Position numbers and translations under genes: made by a program | In this document: positions 16,284-24,161 of the stretch, in pieces | How the letters are laid out: each line of letters opens with the position of its first letter | How positions within the stretch are numbered: the stretch's first letter is position 1 | The notes under the pieces: generated by a model | Database searches by the model: none | Seen by the model: only the letters and a program-made list of their open reading frames with translations | What the model was told of the DNA's origin: nothing | Assembly (NCBI RefSeq): GCF_003464085.1 | Contig: NZ_QSDR01000024.1 | Coordinates: 1 to 64,000 of the forward strand | Length of the DNA: 64,000 bases | From: Clostridium sp. AM58-1XD | Lineage (GTDB): Bacteria; Bacillota; Clostridia; Lachnospirales; Lachnospiraceae | Direction: 5' to 3'

Positions 16284-18191
16284 TCAATATGCCTTCCGGA
16301 CCCTGACCGCCATGTCATACCCCTGGTTTCCAGGCGGATTATCCACAATTCCTGGCAGAAAAAACATGTGTTTTCCACAGATCTTTGCCTGTATATCCAC
16401 CGCATATGCGCAGTTGCCTATGGAAAAATCCGGCTGTTCTGCCCTTATATTGAGCTGTATCACATCCATTATTCTGTAGTAAAGCGTCACCCTTTCTTCT
16501 ATATATAAGAGAACTTTCAGATATCCTGTATAATCCTGGCCGCGTTCGCTTCCTTCTGAGTTCCCAAACGTTCCGGTCCGACCGGCTTCCATCATACCTT
16601 CCAGCCCCAGTCTCCAGTCCTCTGATGACTTCCATAAAGGCATCTTTCCCCCAGACATCAGGATTTTTAAATCTGATATGGCTTCTGCAGCAGCCCATAG
16701 ATTCATAATCAGAAATGCAACAAGCAAAACGAGAGGTGCAAGCCCTGAAGCTCCTACCAAAGCTGCTGCCAAATTCATCGCTTCTTCCCTCTTTGCCCCA
16801 TCTGACAAAATATGAAGCAGATTCAGTCCTTCTCTTATCAGAAAGATCTCCCTCACTGCCCCAGTAAGATTGGAACGGTCTGATAATTCCCCTTCAGCCA
16901 AATACTCCATTTCATACTGGAGCGGATGATCTTCTTCCTTTATAAAATTACCAAAAAACTTTCCGCAGTATTCACTGGTCAGCAGCCGATCCGTCAGGCC
17001 AGCCCTTTCATTCTCCTGACTTTTTCCATATACGGCTGACAAAAGGCCATCTGCTGCCGCCTTTTTCTCTGATACGTGTTTTCCTTCCGGCATCACCAGG
17101 TCCAGCAGGCTTCCATCTGCCATATTTTTTAACTTTTCGAGTATGTGTTTCTTCTCTTTATCCTGAACCCCGTGTGGGCATGTGACCCTGCCTTCCTGTA
17201 ATTTTTCAAAATGATGCATGACCGGCCGCCATAATGCCTCTTCGTCAAGTTCTTCTTCTTCATCGTCTCCCTCCCAATTTTCTATATAATCTTCCACGTT
17301 CTCCGCTTCCCTCATTACTTCCTCCGTCAGCTGTCTGTTCTTCTCTGCAATCACTGTTTCTTCTTCAATTTCCATCCTCCGTTCTCCGTCTTTCGACGTA
17401 TAAGATTCGTACTGGCTGATTTCCCGTTCCAGAATCGCCGAAGCCTGAATTCCCATATCATCAGCCTCATTTCTAAACTGCGCTTTGCTCCGTACCAGTT
17501 TTTCATTGAGTTCATCTGCTTTCTTTTCATACGTCTCTACAAGTCCGGGAACACGGTTAAGTTCCCGGATCATTTCTTTCGCAATCTTTTTAAACCGACT
17601 TCCATCGCAGTTCTGAAGCGCCTGTATTCCTTCCTTCTTAAGACTTTTCTGCCGTTCCAGACAGCTGTCCAGATTTTCCAGCGCCTCTTCTATTCTGACA
17701 GCGTCTCGTGTATGGCCGGCATAGATTTCTGCAGTTCTTCCCACCGCCTGCGCCTCTTTCAGGTTTTCCTTTAGCTTTCCCGCTTCTTCCGGAGAGAAAT
17801 CCATCGTCCAGATACCATACTTCATATAGTCCAATATTTCTTTTTCCATCAGTCTTCCTGCCTCTTCTGTAATTAAGTCTGCCTTTTTTACAGTCACTTC
17901 GTCAACAGCTGCAGGATACCACCCTTCCTGTTCGAAGTAGGTTCCAAAATAGTGGGTAAACTCCTCCTCCAATTCTTTCTGATCCCCACATTCTCTTAAA
18001 AGCAGGCGGTAGGAATCCCACAACTCCCTGTGATATCCGCTCATGACTGAATCGATAGCAGAGTCTGCCGCTGTCTGCAGATAGCATCTGGTCCCCGCCA
18101 TCCTGGCAGACTCCACAACACTACAGAGCAGCGCGCAGACACAGAGGAGAATCATACTCAGGAAAACCGTCACCTGACCCGGTTTTCTCAC
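16284..18191 (-). CDS. DUF5702 (TadG-like) pilus assembly protein
   Basis: Protein of 635 residues. The start GQVTVFLSMILLCVCALLCSVVESAR is the DUF5702 signature, a membrane helix with a pilin-like motif. A long, charged, coiled-coil-rich outer part follows (about 80-420; many Glu/Lys heptads). A second hydrophobic stretch, LVLLVAFLIMNLWAAAEAI, lies around 500. TadG-type proteins are thought to anchor or guide the pilus. The gene begins with GTG one base after the stop of the Flp pilin gene, with AAAGAGG upstream. Confidence 0.75.
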   Translation of the reverse strand: MRKPGQVTVFLSMILLCVCALLCSVVESARMAGTRCYLQTAADSAIDSVMSGYHRELWDSYRLLLRECGDQKELEEEFTHYFGTYFEQEGWYPAAVDEVTVKKADLITEEAGRLMEKEILDYMKYGIWTMDFSPEEAGKLKENLKEAQAVGRTAEIYAGHTRDAVRIEEALENLDSCLERQKSLKKEGIQALQNCDGSRFKKIAKEMIRELNRVPGLVETYEKKADELNEKLVRSKAQFRNEADDMGIQASAILEREISQYESYTSKDGERRMEIEEETVIAEKNRQLTEEVMREAENVEDYIENWEGDDEEEELDEEALWRPVMHHFEKLQEGRVTCPHGVQDKEKKHILEKLKNMADGSLLDLVMPEGKHVSEKKAAADGLLSAVYGKSQENERAGLTDRLLTSEYCGKFFGNFIKEEDHPLQYEMEYLAEGELSDRSNLTGAVREIFLIREGLNLLHILSDGAKREEAMNLAAALVGASGLAPLVLLVAFLIMNLWAAAEAISDLKILMSGGKMPLWKSSEDWRLGLEGMMEAGRTGTFGNSEGSERGQDYTGYLKVLLYIEERVTLYYRIMDVIQLNIRAEQPDFSIGNCAYAVDIQAKICGKHMFFLPGIVDNPPGNQGYDMAVRVRKAY

Positions 18192-18371
18192 TCAATATAC
18201 CTCTTTTGACTGGCTGTTGATCTCTTTAAAAATTGCAGTCAGCAGCTTGTTGATCTGCTCCTTAAAAATAATTACGAGGCCGATTAAAACCACCAGAATA
18301 AGTACAACTTCGATCACCCCTACCGCGTCCTCCTGTTTAATAAATTCCTTTATCTCTTTTGCCATATTCAT
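18192..18371 (-). CDS. flp: Flp-type (type IVb) pilin
   Basis: Main pilin candidate of the Tad locus: 59 residues. A short basic/acidic leader (MNMAKEIKEFIKQEDA) is followed by GVIEVVLILVVLIGLVIIF, the Flp hydrophobic motif with Glu at position 5 after a candidate G/V cleavage site, and a short charged tail. AAGGAG lies 7 bases before the ATG at 18371; a TTG at 18377 is closer and less likely. It is flanked by the TadC-like gene and the DUF5702 gene in one operon. It is short enough to be missed by some gene callers. Confidence 0.8.
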   Translation of the reverse strand: MNMAKEIKEFIKQEDAVGVIEVVLILVVLIGLVIIFKEQINKLLTAIFKEINSQSKEVY

Positions 18372-18391
18372 ATGCAATCTCCTTTCTTCCT

Positions 18392-19675
18392 CTATGAAAA
18401 TGCCATCATAGCCGGCACCATCACCATAATCATTACAACTCCCAACATTAAGAACAAGGGCAGCAGAAGTTTCGTACCCGCCTCTTCTCCCTGACGCCTG
18501 GCCAGGTTCTTTCTTTCTTCAAATGCAGATATCATCTCTGTACGCATCACCTGATTCAGATTTTTCATTCCCTCCTTCCTGTTTTGAATTAGGAGACCGG
18601 AAAGTTTCATATATGGCTGAAGACCGCATCTCCTTCCAAATTCTTCATAAGCTTCCCCTTCGGCCCTGCCCGTACGTATCTGGTAATACGTTCTGCTCAT
18701 CTCCTCATACGCATACCTCCTTTTTCCTCTTCCTTCCTGAATCCTTTTTTCGTAATCTGCAACAATCTTTTCCCAAGATGACCGCACGGTCATTCCCGCG
18801 CCAATAAAAACCAGCAGCCGGGATACGATTTCCGAATAATCCAGCAGCATTTGACGATTTCTTTTCTTCTTCTCTTTCCATTCCTCCTGCCGTCCCTTAA
18901 AGCCATACAAAACTGCAGCAAATACCCCCATGACCGGTAAAAATCCAGCGCTGTCCGTTCCTTTTTCTCTGTAACTCAGCATCTTTCCCCTGTAATCTTT
19001 AGGCAGCGTAAACCACTCTTCTCCTTTCTGTTCTTCATCCATCTGCCGGATCATTCTCCTGAACTCAGCCTCCGCCTGTTCCTGCTCTGTTAAAAGAGGC
19101 GGATATACGTTTACAGGCAGGTCAAATTCCGTATCATGTTCTCCATCACTCATAACCGCTTTCAGCCATACCCTTATTCCGCCTTTTTTTACAGACGGAT
19201 TCTCCTCATTCATCACTCTGCCGTAGTTATCAATAACATCCTGATTCTCTGAATACCAGCGTACCCGTATTCCATATTCATCCATCCAGCCAGGCAGCTT
19301 CATGTCTGTTCTGACCTCTGTCAACGACTGATTGTCCCCTATGATTTCTGTGAGCAGTTCCTGCCAAGCCTTTTTAAAGACCTCTTCTGCCTCAAACTTA
19401 TCATATTGTTTCTCGCTGACTGTAATCTTCACAGGTATTTCTTCTCTGTCCAGACCGCTTACATAAATATCATAGTCAACCTCTCCCATCCCGTGGGCAG
19501 GCCGTCTGACTTTACCGTCTTGAAAAGGTCCCTTACCTCCTGCTGCCTCTGCAGCTATATACAAAAGAATACCGGCCGCAACGCATACCGCCTGCATCCT
19601 GCAGAACCGTATGGGGACGTTTTCCACTTTCCTTCCTTTTTTCAAAACACTTTTCCACATCGTCTTTCTATTCAT
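18392..19675 (-). CDS. TadC-like pilus assembly membrane protein
   Basis: Protein of 427 residues. An N-terminal membrane helix (about 29-45) is followed by a large outer domain (about 50-240). A second hydrophobic segment follows (about 246-262), then a T2SSF-like region (LLDYSEIVSRLLVFIGAGMTVRSSWEKI...) and C-terminal helices (LLLPLFLMLGVVMIMVMVPAMMAF). TadB and TadC form the inner-membrane platform of the pilus. The outer domain at the N terminus is longer than in proteobacterial TadC. TAAAGGAGTGTGA marks the start. Confidence 0.78.
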   Translation of the reverse strand: MNRKTMWKSVLKKGRKVENVPIRFCRMQAVCVAAGILLYIAAEAAGGKGPFQDGKVRRPAHGMGEVDYDIYVSGLDREEIPVKITVSEKQYDKFEAEEVFKKAWQELLTEIIGDNQSLTEVRTDMKLPGWMDEYGIRVRWYSENQDVIDNYGRVMNEENPSVKKGGIRVWLKAVMSDGEHDTEFDLPVNVYPPLLTEQEQAEAEFRRMIRQMDEEQKGEEWFTLPKDYRGKMLSYREKGTDSAGFLPVMGVFAAVLYGFKGRQEEWKEKKKRNRQMLLDYSEIVSRLLVFIGAGMTVRSSWEKIVADYEKRIQEGRGKRRYAYEEMSRTYYQIRTGRAEGEAYEEFGRRCGLQPYMKLSGLLIQNRKEGMKNLNQVMRTEMISAFEERKNLARRQGEEAGTKLLLPLFLMLGVVMIMVMVPAMMAFS

Positions 19676-19685
19676 TCACACTCCT

Positions 19686-20438
19686 TTATATCTCAATATC
19701 TAATATTTTTTCCGCTATGGCAAAAGCAGAAAGATAGACTGCCAGACATGCCGTCATAAGAATCCTCCCAAGCCCTGTTGTGTACATCTGGCGGAAGAAT
19801 CCGGGCGAAGCCATTTCTATATAAAAGACGATTAAATATGGAAGAAGGTTCATTATTCTCTGCTCAAACCGTCTGGCCGCTGTCATTGTCCTGATTTCTT
19901 CTTTTACTTCCATTCTGTCCCGTATCACTCCGGCCGTATGTTCCATTATAGACGACAGCCCTCCGCCGCTTCGCTTCGCCGCGGCAAACACTTCTGCAAA
20001 ATTTTCAATGTCTTCTAAACCGCTGCGCTTTCCGAAGTCAAAGAGCAGCTGTTCCACCGGCCTGTTCATTCCAAGCTGACTGACAATATACTGAAATTCC
20101 CGTACGATTAAGCTGCTTTCTCCATACAATAGTCTCAGTTCATCCAGGCTTACCCGAAATGCATTTTCGATTGAATATCCGGCTGTCAGAGAAGAAGAAA
20201 GAACCGTTATTCCTTCTTTAAATTCAGAACTGAGTTTTTCCAGCCTTCTTACTATTAAGTTTTTCTTTTTATACCAGGGGTAAATTATGCCGAACGGCAG
20301 GAGACAAAAAAATATTTTTAGATTTCTGTAATAAACATAGGAAATCAGCATACATGCTGTAATGCCGCTTAATTCGTACAGGACAATTTCTTTTGCTGAA
20401 AGGCTGTACCTGTTATATGCAGTAACCGGCTGCTGCAA
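19686..20438 (-). CDS. TadB-like pilus assembly membrane protein (T2SSF family)
   Basis: Platform protein with N-terminal helices, the T2SSF cytoplasmic domain (SSEFKEGITVLSSSLTAGYSIENAF...AKRSGGGLSSIMEHTAG) and C-terminal helices. The start is uncertain. An ATG at 20549 would overlap the CpaF gene by 137 bases and add a basic leader unlike homologues. A TTG at 20438 (LQQPVTAYNRYSLSAKE) has AGGG upstream, overlaps by only 26 bases and fits the usual start of the family, so it is used here. It sits between CpaF and the TadC-like gene. Confidence 0.75.
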   Translation of the reverse strand: MQQPVTAYNRYSLSAKEIVLYELSGITACMLISYVYYRNLKIFFCLLPFGIIYPWYKKKNLIVRRLEKLSSEFKEGITVLSSSLTAGYSIENAFRVSLDELRLLYGESSLIVREFQYIVSQLGMNRPVEQLLFDFGKRSGLEDIENFAEVFAAAKRSGGGLSSIMEHTAGVIRDRMEVKEEIRTMTAARRFEQRIMNLLPYLIVFYIEMASPGFFRQMYTTGLGRILMTACLAVYLSAFAIAEKILDIEI

Positions 20439-21642
20439 GTTTTCCCTGCGCCTTGAGCTTGCCCATTTTTTGAAAGCAGCCCTCCACCTTTCCTTCTTTT
20501 TTCTGCGTCTCTTCAAACCGGAAAAGACAGTTAAGGGCGATTTCTCCATGCTCTATCCCTCCAATCTCTGTAACCGAAAGCACCTTTCTGCTCCCGTCCC
20601 TCAACCTGCCCAAGTGTACCATAATGTCCACCGCAGATGCGATCTGGCTGCGTATTGCTGCCAATGGGAGGTCTGCCCCCATCAGAACCATTGTTTCCAG
20701 ACGGGACAGCATGTCCCGCGCACTGTTTCCATGACCGGTACTAAGGGAGCCGTCATGACCGGTATTAAACGCTGCAAGCATATCAAACGCCTCCTTTCCT
20801 CTTACTTCTCCTACAATAATTCTGTCCGGCCTCATTCTGAGGCTGGCTCTGATTAAATCACCGATTCCCACTGCTCCCTCTCCTTCTATATTTGCATTCT
20901 TCGTTTCGAGACGCACCAGATTAGGAACCTGCTGAATCTGCAGTTCTGCCGAATCTTCAATTGTAACAATCCGCTCCTTATCCGGTATAAAAGATGACAG
21001 CGCATTTAAAAACGTAGTTTTTCCAGAACCTGTACCTCCACTGATAAAAATATTGTATCTGGACAATACCAGCGTCTTTAGAAATTCTGCGATCTCTTCT
21101 GATATGGCTCCGATCATCACAAGTTTTTTCATCGTTATAACTTCCGGAAATTTTCGGATTGTTACTGCCGGCCCGTCCAGGGCGACTGGAGGAAGCACTA
21201 CATGCACTCGTGATCCATCTTCCAGCCTTGCATCTGCAATGGGATTTGCCATATTAACAATACGGTTCACCCTGCTGACGATCTGCTGAATCATGTCCTC
21301 CAGCTGCTCTTCTGAGTCGAATGACTTTTCCCACCTCTCCATATGCCCCCTTTTTTCTATAAAAATACGATCCTTTCCATTCACCATTATTTCAGTTATT
21401 TCCGGGTTATCCACAAGCTCCTGCAGAATATCAAGTCTTCGGAAGGAATCAAAAATTCCCGACCGAAGGCTGATTTTCTGCTTCAAAGGAAAATACTCCT
21501 CTCTCGCCGTATCCTGAATGGCCGCATCGATCATTGCATACAGCTCTTCATCTTCTACCTGCCTACGTTCGTTCAGCTGTTTTGCAACCTCGCCGCGGAT
21601 TTTCTTCTTTAAAGAATCTGCCTGGCTCACTCCTTTTCCCAA
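20413..21642 (-). CDS. cpaF: CpaF/TadA pilus assembly ATPase
   Basis: Motor ATPase of 409 residues that drives pilus assembly. It has the N-terminal domain with EITEIMVNGKDRIFIEKRG, Walker A GGTGSGKTTFLNALSS (about 204-219), the Asp box ERIVTIEDSAELQI, Walker B RMRPDRIIVGEVRGKEA and the His box TGHDGSLSTGHGNSA. All catalytic motifs are intact. The start is a TTG (21642) inside the end of the TadZ-like gene, with GGAGGCG upstream; a GTG five codons in is an alternative. It is in one operon with the genes on both sides. Confidence 0.9.
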   Translation of the reverse strand: MGKGVSQADSLKKKIRGEVAKQLNERRQVEDEELYAMIDAAIQDTAREEYFPLKQKISLRSGIFDSFRRLDILQELVDNPEITEIMVNGKDRIFIEKRGHMERWEKSFDSEEQLEDMIQQIVSRVNRIVNMANPIADARLEDGSRVHVVLPPVALDGPAVTIRKFPEVITMKKLVMIGAISEEIAEFLKTLVLSRYNIFISGGTGSGKTTFLNALSSFIPDKERIVTIEDSAELQIQQVPNLVRLETKNANIEGEGAVGIGDLIRASLRMRPDRIIVGEVRGKEAFDMLAAFNTGHDGSLSTGHGNSARDMLSRLETMVLMGADLPLAAIRSQIASAVDIMVHLGRLRDGSRKVLSVTEIGGIEHGEIALNCLFRFEETQKKEGKVEGCFQKMGKLKAQGKLAAAGYCI

Positions 21643-22640
21643 TCGCCCGCGCCTCCTTTCAAAAGTGTCCTTACATAGTCGCCCAATTCTCCCCAGAGGA
21701 GCTGATCCATATATGATTTTCCCCTTGTCTGGGCACCGCCGGGCGGAAGCTTCACCTTCTGAATCCTGTCTTTGATCTGACTGTGTCCCGATAATTCCAA
21801 ATACCGGTCGAATTCTGCTATTTTGGCAGCGGAAACCGTATCATCTCTTACCGGCATATAGATGGTATCGCATATCTCCAGCAAATCTGCCGCCATCCTG
21901 CCAAACTGCCCCACATCCACAACAATCATTTTATAAGATGCCGATTTTGCCATATCGGCCAGAAAATCCGCCATACAGGACACCTCCATCTGGCACAAAT
22001 CTTCCGGATATCTGGCCGGCGGTATGTAATCCAGACTGCCCCATGTATATACAATGGAGCTCAACCTTGCCCAGTTGTACTTACCCTGCCGGTAAAAATA
22101 GAGAACATCAGACAGATCACCCCGAAACATCTCATTCATAAGCGCAGACAGCCCAGAGCAATCCTCCAGATTCACATACAGCGTCTTTTCCTCCTGAGAC
22201 AGCAGCTGTCCCAGCGTCAGAGCAAACGACGTCTTGAGGCAGCGGTTGACCGGCGAATAGACACCGATCACTTTTCCTGCCGAAAAAAGGGGACAGTCGA
22301 TGCCAATCGGCCCTTCGCCGTAGCATGCCATCACTTCACGAATAATGCTGTCGGAGGACTGATACTTGTATACGGCAGGGAATTCATTTCCTGATTCGTC
22401 CCGGCTTCCGTCTGAAAGAAGGATCACCCGCGCTGCCCGGACATCTTCCACCTCCTTTCTGTCAGCCTCCGAACTGACCAGCAGTATTTCAATTTCATGT
22501 TTTTCTGCATACTGCAGTAGCCGCTCCATAGATGTAAACGATATGACATTCAGAGGGATTTTCTCCCTATTGTTGACAAAGTCTGCGAAACGGTCTGCAT
22601 AAAACGGGTCCGTATCGTAAACTGCCATTATTTTCTTCAT
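21627..22640 (-). CDS. CpaE/TadZ-like ParA-family pilus localisation protein
   Basis: Protein of 337 residues. A receiver-like N-terminal domain (about 1-110) lacks clear phosphorylation residues. A ParA/MinD-like ATPase domain follows. Its deviant Walker A region reads GVYSPVNRCLKTSF (about 131-144), where close relatives tend to have GRCGKTSF, so nucleotide binding may be altered. The later VVDVGQ block corresponds to Walker B. TadZ proteins place the pilus at a site in the cell. AGGAGGTACTT marks the start. Confidence 0.8.
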   Translation of the reverse strand: MKKIMAVYDTDPFYADRFADFVNNREKIPLNVISFTSMERLLQYAEKHEIEILLVSSEADRKEVEDVRAARVILLSDGSRDESGNEFPAVYKYQSSDSIIREVMACYGEGPIGIDCPLFSAGKVIGVYSPVNRCLKTSFALTLGQLLSQEEKTLYVNLEDCSGLSALMNEMFRGDLSDVLYFYRQGKYNWARLSSIVYTWGSLDYIPPARYPEDLCQMEVSCMADFLADMAKSASYKMIVVDVGQFGRMAADLLEICDTIYMPVRDDTVSAAKIAEFDRYLELSGHSQIKDRIQKVKLPPGGAQTRGKSYMDQLLWGELGDYVRTLLKGGAGDWEKE

Positions 22641-22682
22641 AAGTACCTCCTGTTTCTGTAATAAATGATTTCGTAATAAAAT

Positions 22683-23177
22683 TTATTTGTGCAGCCAGAA
22701 CATAACGGTACACATTCCTGCAAACAGGCAGACGGTAAGAGGAATTGTAATGCCATATCCGTCTCTGTCCGGTATGTAATATGCGGTAATCTGGCGCGTA
22801 CGTACGAGACGTCTGACATATGAATGGAAATATGAAAGACGGCTCCTCAACTCTTTTCTGTACAGAAGTTTGACCAGAGAGCAGACTCCTCCCAAAGCAA
22901 AGCCGGCAGCCAGCGAAAGGCTTCCGTCCACAGCTCCAAGGAATCCTGCCATCAGAGCCATCATTTTTATATCTCCTGCTCCGATCATCCTGCACAGAAA
23001 AAGAGGAAAAAACAGGACGGCAACAGCTGCAAGAGGAAGAAAAAATGACAGTCTCCCCGTAAAGAGTCCTGCAACTGCTCCTACCAGAATCCACCAATTG
23101 GGAATTCTCCTGTTTTTCCAGTCAAAAAAAGCTCCTGCCCCGAAAAAAAGCAGCAAAAAAAACGCGGGATAATACAC
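22683..23177 (-). CDS. A24-type prepilin peptidase (CpaA/TadV-like)
   Basis: First gene of the Tad operon, 164 residues with about six hydrophobic segments. The two catalytic aspartates are visible: FFDWKNRRIPNW near the start and GAGDIKMMALMAGFLG (about 63-78). It would cleave the Flp pilin leader. The start is a GTG at 23177, but the strong GGGAGG is about 19 bases upstream, which is too far; another start or a sequence error near the 5' end is possible. A consensus promoter lies 120 bases upstream. Confidence 0.8.
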   Translation of the reverse strand: MYYPAFFLLLFFGAGAFFDWKNRRIPNWWILVGAVAGLFTGRLSFFLPLAAVAVLFFPLFLCRMIGAGDIKMMALMAGFLGAVDGSLSLAAGFALGGVCSLVKLLYRKELRSRLSYFHSYVRRLVRTRQITAYYIPDRDGYGITIPLTVCLFAGMCTVMFWLHK

Positions 23178-23298
23178 TGTAAGCGATGCAAAAACACCTC
23201 CCTGTTATTCAGTTTTCGTTCCTATGGAATCTTATGCCCGACGCGGGCAAATCCTGAAAGGATTTTTAAGAAATTGAAATATGATTTGCGTGTTTCTT
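23178..23298 (-). promoter_or_regulatory. 5' leader of the Tad operon with two hairpins
   Basis: About 120 bases of untranslated leader. Reading the minus strand, AATCCT-ttc-AGGATT (23264-23249) and GCCCG-cgt-CGGGC (23248-23236) form adjacent hairpins, followed by GGGAGG. It is not a c-di-GMP riboswitch that I can recognise. It may be a simple leader or a new control element. Confidence 0.35.
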
Positions 23299-23327
23299 AT
23301 TATGCACGTTTTATCATAAATTGTCAA
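23299..23327 (-). promoter_or_regulatory. Promoter of the Tad operon
   Basis: On the minus strand TTGACA (23327-23322), 17 bases, CATAAT (23304-23299). This is close to the sigma-A consensus and is the only strong promoter before the 10-kb operon. Confidence 0.75.
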
Positions 23328-23358
23328 TAATATTTCCTTCTTTTTCCTCGTTATTTTG

Positions 23359-23387
23359 TTGACGTTGCACAAAAAAAATGGTAAAAT
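23359..23387 (+). promoter_or_regulatory. Promoter of the ArsR-type regulator gene
   Basis: TTGACG (23359-23364), 17 bases, TAAAAT (23382-23387), 39 bases before the ATG. Confidence 0.7.
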
Positions 23388-23394
23388 AAGCTTA

Positions 23395-23410
23395 GTTTAA
23401 ATTTTTAAAC
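23395..23410. promoter_or_regulatory. Candidate operator of the ArsR-type regulator
   Basis: GTTTAAATTTTTAAAC is an inverted repeat with 7-bp arms around TT, placed between the -10 box and the ribosome binding site. ArsR-family proteins bind such A/T-rich dyads and often repress their own genes. Binding is inferred. Confidence 0.45.
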
Positions 23411-23425
23411 CAAAGGAGCATTTAC

Positions 23426-23827
23426 ATGGCTGACAAAGAATTTCTCCTGTATCTTCAGGAATGTTTTGACCGCTGCAAACCGATTTTCATCGCCCTTGGC
23501 GATGAAGTTCGTCTGGCTATCATAACAGCCCTGGCCCGGACGGCTCTGACCGGACCGCCGCCAGATCCGTCCCACCCAAAAGGGCTGAGCGTAAAAGAGA
23601 TCACGAATACGACCAGGCTTTCCAGACCGGCCATTTCTCATCATCTGAAGATACTGAAAAACGCCGGGCTGGTAGATTCCGTACAGACCGGTACGTCCAA
23701 CATTTATCACCTTACATTTGATCCATCAATTGAGATGTTATATAAGCTCAGCGCCGCACTCTATGAGATTCGAAAGGAAAGTGAGGCTGCAGCGCCTTTT
23801 GCCCCTGCTGAAAAATTTATCGTATAA
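23426..23827 (+). CDS. ArsR-family winged-helix regulator
   Basis: DNA-binding protein of 133 residues. The winged-helix core is LGDEVRLAIITAL...GLSVKEITNTTRLSRPAISHHLKILKNAGLVDSVQTGTSNIYHL, where SRPAISHHLKILK is the recognition helix. No metal-binding CxC motif is seen, so the signal is probably not arsenite or zinc. A promoter and a dyad overlap its 5' region, suggesting autoregulation. The next genes (DUF2508 and the glycoside hydrolase) follow on the same strand. Confidence 0.85.
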   Translation: MADKEFLLYLQECFDRCKPIFIALGDEVRLAIITALARTALTGPPPDPSHPKGLSVKEITNTTRLSRPAISHHLKILKNAGLVDSVQTGTSNIYHLTFDPSIEMLYKLSAALYEIRKESEAAAPFAPAEKFIV

Positions 23828-23907
23828 CCGGGACAAAATTATCCGGTCCAGTATAAATTTCCATTTTCCAGATATACTAAAGGTATCAATATTTGGGAGA
23901 TGATGGA

Positions 23908-24141
23908 ATGAAAATCAAAACAGAATATTCAGCCGCCTGGCTCGCAGAACGACGGGCACTGCGGGCGGAAATAGAAAAAACAAAGGATGAAATGGATGTT
24001 GTCCAGAATCATTTTGAACAGGTAATCGACCCGACGCTGATCGACTGTTATATCTACGAACTGAACGCCGTTCAGCTGCGGTACCAGTTTCTGCTTCGCC
24101 GGTTCAAAAGTCAGGAAAAGATCCATACCGCATCCGTATAG
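23908..24141 (+). CDS. DUF2508 (YaaL-like) small protein
   Basis: Protein of 77 residues with a charged coiled-coil N-terminal part (EKTKDEMDVVQNHFEQV) and the conserved DPTLIDCYIYELNAVQLRYQFLLRR block typical of DUF2508. No function is established for the family. The start at 23908 is set by GGGAGATGATGGA. An upstream Met at 23893 overlaps that site. Confidence 0.75.
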   Translation: MKIKTEYSAAWLAERRALRAEIEKTKDEMDVVQNHFEQVIDPTLIDCYIYELNAVQLRYQFLLRRFKSQEKIHTASV

Positions 24142-24161
24142 AATATGGAGGACTTAAAATT

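Noticed and set aside
23178..23298. c-di-GMP riboswitch before the Tad operon
   Set aside because: The leader has two hairpins but lacks the conserved GEMM core sequences, so no riboswitch class is assigned.
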